Part shown: one piece after another, positions 61,525 to 64,000 of the stretch
Numbering within the stretch: position 1 is the first letter of the stretch
How the letters are laid out: each line of letters starts with the position of its first letter
DNA from: Aequorivita aquimaris
Lineage (GTDB): Bacteria > Bacteroidota > Bacteroidia > Flavobacteriales > Flavobacteriaceae
NCBI RefSeq assembly: GCF_001573155.1
Contig: NZ_JRWG01000003.1
Location: 310,001 to 374,000 of the forward strand
Length of the DNA: 64,000 nucleotides
Direction: 5' to 3'
Notes under the pieces: generated by a model
The model's database searches: none
What the model was told of the DNA's origin: nothing
What the model saw: only the letters and a program-made list of their open reading frames with translations
Translations under genes and position numbers: made by a program

Positions 61525-62892
61525 TTACATCAGTCCGTCAATTAATTTTCTCAGTTCTGGGTCAGATGGACGGGGAGCATCGGCTGATACGATATTTCCC
61601 TGTGGATCAATTAAAATAAACCTAGGGATTCCTAATATTGCATAATCCTTTACAAATTTGGAGTTCCAATTATTATCTGCCATAAGTTGAATGCCGCCCA
61701 ATTCCTTAGCAGAAACCATTTGTTTCCACTTATCGTAATCTTTTGGTTCGTCAATAGAAATACTCACAAATTCAATATTATTGTTATGGTATTCTTTTTC
61801 AACTTCCTTTAAGGAAGGAATTTCGCGGAGGCAGGGGCCACACCAAGTTGCCCAAACATCAATATAAACATACTTTCCCTTTAGGTTCTCAAGCGAGGTA
61901 TAACCACCTTTGTGATTTTCAAAATTAAAAGTAGGCGAAGGGTTCCCCTTTGTAATAGTTTTAAGTTTGTTGTAGCGCTCCGTAAGCGCCGCTAAATTTT
62001 CAGAACCTGGATTACTGTTTTTGTAAATATTGAAAACCTCTTCTAACCTTTCATTGGGTTTAAGGCCGAACTGTAGATAAGAACTCATAATTCGTTCTTT
62101 GGCATACCCATCTGGAAGATTTTCATCCACTTTTTTTAAATAAAGAATGGCTTGATCAACATTGCCATTTTCAGCGGCTGCCTCAGCTGCCAATCTGTTA
62201 AAATGTGCATCGAGTAAGCTCTGGTAGGCCACTGAATTACGATACGCAAGGGTGTCCGTATAGTTTACATTTTTCAATTCATCGTAAAAACTATCAGAAA
62301 CTTTAAAATCTGTATTACCGTTGTAATAGCGATGTGCCTCTTGGTAATTCTCCAACATTATGGCCCGTGCGTATTTATCCTCCACGGAAAGTTTTTCTTT
62401 GAAATTTTCATTAGTTATACTATTGGCGGTGTAGAGACTATCAAAGCTTTTCTGATTCTTGTCCAATTGCTTAAAAAAGTCAGCTTCATCCATTGAAAAA
62501 ATTTCTTTATAGTCTAGATTTTGCTCGTTCCAAAGATATTTTGCAGCTAAAAAGTTATTGATGTTGCCCAAATCGCCAGTATATTTTAGCGTTTCATCAA
62601 ATTCATTAGCGTTCAGTGTTACTGAAAGTGTTTTCCCTTTTTCCAAATAAATTCCGGTACGTTCACGGCCTACATACATTTCATAAAAACCGTCCGTTTT
62701 TATATGAAGTGTATCTAAAAAGGAGCCGTTTTCACCTATTTGTGTTCTTTGTTCAAAATCGTTTCCGCGCACAAATACGGTTTCTGCAGTATTATTTTCA
62801 ACAGTACCGCTGAGTATGGAGTATTGTGGTTTTTCTTCCTGCTCACAGGCAATTACTAGAAGTACCAAAAAGAATAAGCCTATTTTTTTCAT
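61525..62892 (-). CDS. TlpA-family thiol-disulfide lipoprotein with DUF4369 domain
   Basis: A 455-residue lipoprotein. The signal peptide ends in lipobox VIAC (Cys16). A DUF4369-like beta domain (about 25-115, YSILSGTVENNTAETVFVRG) and a helical middle (about 130-310) precede a C-terminal thioredoxin domain with VYIDVWATWCGPCLREIPSL (CxxC about residues 353-356) and the cis-Pro in ILGIPRFILID. It probably reduces or forms disulfides in the envelope. Bacteroidota encode many such proteins, so the specific substrate is unknown. Confidence 0.94.
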   Translation of the reverse strand: MKKIGLFFLVLLVIACEQEEKPQYSILSGTVENNTAETVFVRGNDFEQRTQIGENGSFLDTLHIKTDGFYEMYVGRERTGIYLEKGKTLSVTLNANEFDETLKYTGDLGNINNFLAAKYLWNEQNLDYKEIFSMDEADFFKQLDKNQKSFDSLYTANSITNENFKEKLSVEDKYARAIMLENYQEAHRYYNGNTDFKVSDSFYDELKNVNYTDTLAYRNSVAYQSLLDAHFNRLAAEAAAENGNVDQAILYLKKVDENLPDGYAKERIMSSYLQFGLKPNERLEEVFNIYKNSNPGSENLAALTERYNKLKTITKGNPSPTFNFENHKGGYTSLENLKGKYVYIDVWATWCGPCLREIPSLKEVEKEYHNNNIEFVSISIDEPKDYDKWKQMVSAKELGGIQLMADNNWNSKFVKDYAILGIPRFILIDPQGNIVSADAPRPSDPELRKLIDGLM

Positions 62893-63045
62893 TTACTGTA
62901 TTTTTTATAATTTCACCGTAAAATTACATATAGAAACTACATTTCCATTAACAATGACAGTTAATTTTAGTAACTGCATATTAATATATAGAACTTCTAC
63001 CTAGCTTTTGAAACGAGGAAAGGTGGCATAGCAATTAAAAAACAT

Positions 63046-63053
63046 TATTTTTG
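63046..63053 (+). promoter_or_regulatory. Predicted -7 element of the hutH promoter
   Basis: TATTTTTG matches TAnnTTTG exactly, 20 nt before the hutH start. Confidence 0.5.
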
Positions 63054-63072
63054 CCGAAAGAATACCTTCCCA

Positions 63073-64000
63073 ATGAAAACACATTATATTAGTTCAGAAA
63101 TCCTCGATTTGTCCACAATCAAGGATATTATTGAAAATCATACCAACCTTGCCCTTTCCGAGGAAGCCCAACTAAATATAAAAAAGTCCAGAGAATATCT
63201 TATCAATAAAATGAAAGACAACCAAACTCCGGTTTATGGTATAAACACGGGTTTCGGCTCTTTGTGCAATGTGAAGATTTCCTCAGAAAATCTATCAAAA
63301 CTGCAGGAAAATTTGGTGATGTCCCACGCCTGCGGCACTGGGGAATTTGTTCCAAAACCAATTATAAAATTGATGCTTTTGCTAAAAATACAATCATTAA
63401 GTTATGGTTACAGTGGAGTTCAGATTGAAACCGTAGAACGATTGATTGATTTTTTCAATAATGATATATTGCCTGTAATTTACTCGCAGGGAAGTTTGGG
63501 TGCCTCTGGCGATTTGGCGCCCTTGGCCCACCTTTCATTGCCCCTGTTGGGCAAGGGCGAAGTATATTACGGCGGCGAGCGTATGCAAGCTGATAAAGTG
63601 CTGAATAAATTCAATTGGGAACCCATAACCCTACAGGCAAAAGAGGGGTTGGCTTTGCTAAATGGAACTCAATTTATGAGCGCCTATGGCGTGTATTGTC
63701 TTTTAAAAAGTTACAAACTATCCTATTTGGCAGATTTAATAAGCTCCGTATCCATTGATGCCTTTGATTGTAATATGAGTCCTTTTAATGCTTTGGTTCA
63801 TCTGGTGCGGCCACACCGAGGGCAGGTAAAAACTGCCGAGCAAATATTAGAGTTTTTGGAAGGTAGTGAACTGGGACTTTCTGAGAAGAAAAATGTGCAG
63901 GATCCCTATTCTTTCCGGTGCATTCCACAGGTTCATGGAGCAACAAAAGATACTATACATTTTGTTCACAAAACCTTTAAGACTGAAATTAATTCGGTAA
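63073..64000 (+). CDS. hutH: Histidine ammonia-lyase, N-terminal part (cut by window edge)
   Basis: The first enzyme of histidine degradation, forming urocanate and ammonia. 309 codons are in the window, of about 500 expected. The MIO prosthetic group triad Ala-Ser-Gly is in GSLGASGDLAPLAHLSL (about residues 140-156). Other marks are PVYGINTGFGSL (about 53-64), LLNGTQFM and QDPYSFRCIPQVHGA. The upstream neighbour on the other strand is the TlpA-type gene, so any hut operon continues to the right. Confidence 0.96.
   Translation, partial: MKTHYISSEILDLSTIKDIIENHTNLALSEEAQLNIKKSREYLINKMKDNQTPVYGINTGFGSLCNVKISSENLSKLQENLVMSHACGTGEFVPKPIIKLMLLLKIQSLSYGYSGVQIETVERLIDFFNNDILPVIYSQGSLGASGDLAPLAHLSLPLLGKGEVYYGGERMQADKVLNKFNWEPITLQAKEGLALLNGTQFMSAYGVYCLLKSYKLSYLADLISSVSIDAFDCNMSPFNALVHLVRPHRGQVKTAEQILEFLEGSELGLSEKKNVQDPYSFRCIPQVHGATKDTIHFVHKTFKTEINSV

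Noticed and set aside
1-64000. CRISPR arrays, IS elements, prophage, tRNA genes
   Set aside because: No regularly spaced repeats, transposase or phage structural proteins, and no cloverleaf with a CCA-type end, were found in any spacer.

Overview
The window is chromosomal DNA of a Bacteroidota bacterium, most likely a Flavobacteriaceae member; I do not commit to a genus. The evidence is: the TAnnTTTG type of -7 promoter element in front of several genes, few recognisable Shine-Dalgarno sequences, a type IX secretion sorting domain on one exported protein, a short RpoD-type sigma factor without region 1.1, a DnaX without zinc-binding cysteines, and many small families typical of flavobacteria (DUF3822, DUF4126, DUF4256, DUF3817, VF530, VTT proteins). 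There is no prophage, IS element, CRISPR array, tRNA or rRNA. It looks like an ordinary, densely packed core chromosome with a few decayed genes.

Layout. 1-7.9 kb: 5' part of dnaX, RNase P RNA, rsmD with two companion genes, a RecD-like helicase with a DUF4126 membrane protein, and a KdsB-KdnB fusion followed by an acyltransferase (Kdo/Kdo8N and lipid A-type envelope chemistry). 8-14.9 kb: a beta-propeller lipoprotein, yebC, then gcvT-glsA-sugar-nucleotide reductase-like-phhB on the minus strand, and an aldehyde dehydrogenase. 14.9-31.8 kb: a large Asp-box (sortilin-like) exported protein, a LolA-like protein, DUF72, an EEP-family phosphatase broken by one stop codon, three MscS-type channels, two SDR enzymes, a VanX-like dipeptidase, an OmpA lipoprotein, an HU-like protein, an SLC13 transporter and a sigma factor. 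31.9-43.4 kb: small envelope proteins, a stress protein, a cluster of three unannotated microproteins (34230-34598), a VTT protein, an MFS exporter, an orphan ExbD facing a Crp/Fnr regulator, pirin, a YceI gene with an internal deletion, a periplasmic glutaredoxin-like protein, msrA and a cold-shock protein whose leader holds an intrinsic terminator. 43.6-64 kb: a T9SS substrate, an EF-G paralogue with altered GTPase motifs, an unusual zinc-ribbon SDR, VF530, two helicases, an EamA exporter, a TPR histidine kinase with its NarL-type response regulator, Nnr (NAD(P)HX repair), a TlpA-type thioredoxin and the start of hutH.

The most novel signal is at 34230-34598 on the minus strand. Two 28-codon reading frames share MRTLDSN at the start and WNSKRRF at the end. 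In those shared blocks every DNA difference is synonymous. They are followed by a third, 44-codon frame beginning MKTL. The three are spaced 28 and 32 nt apart and end in an intrinsic terminator oriented for the minus strand, so they look like a real microprotein operon. Other points of interest are the KdsB-KdnB fusion, the terminator in the cold-shock leader, the EF-G paralogue that lacks the catalytic His, and the two disrupted genes.
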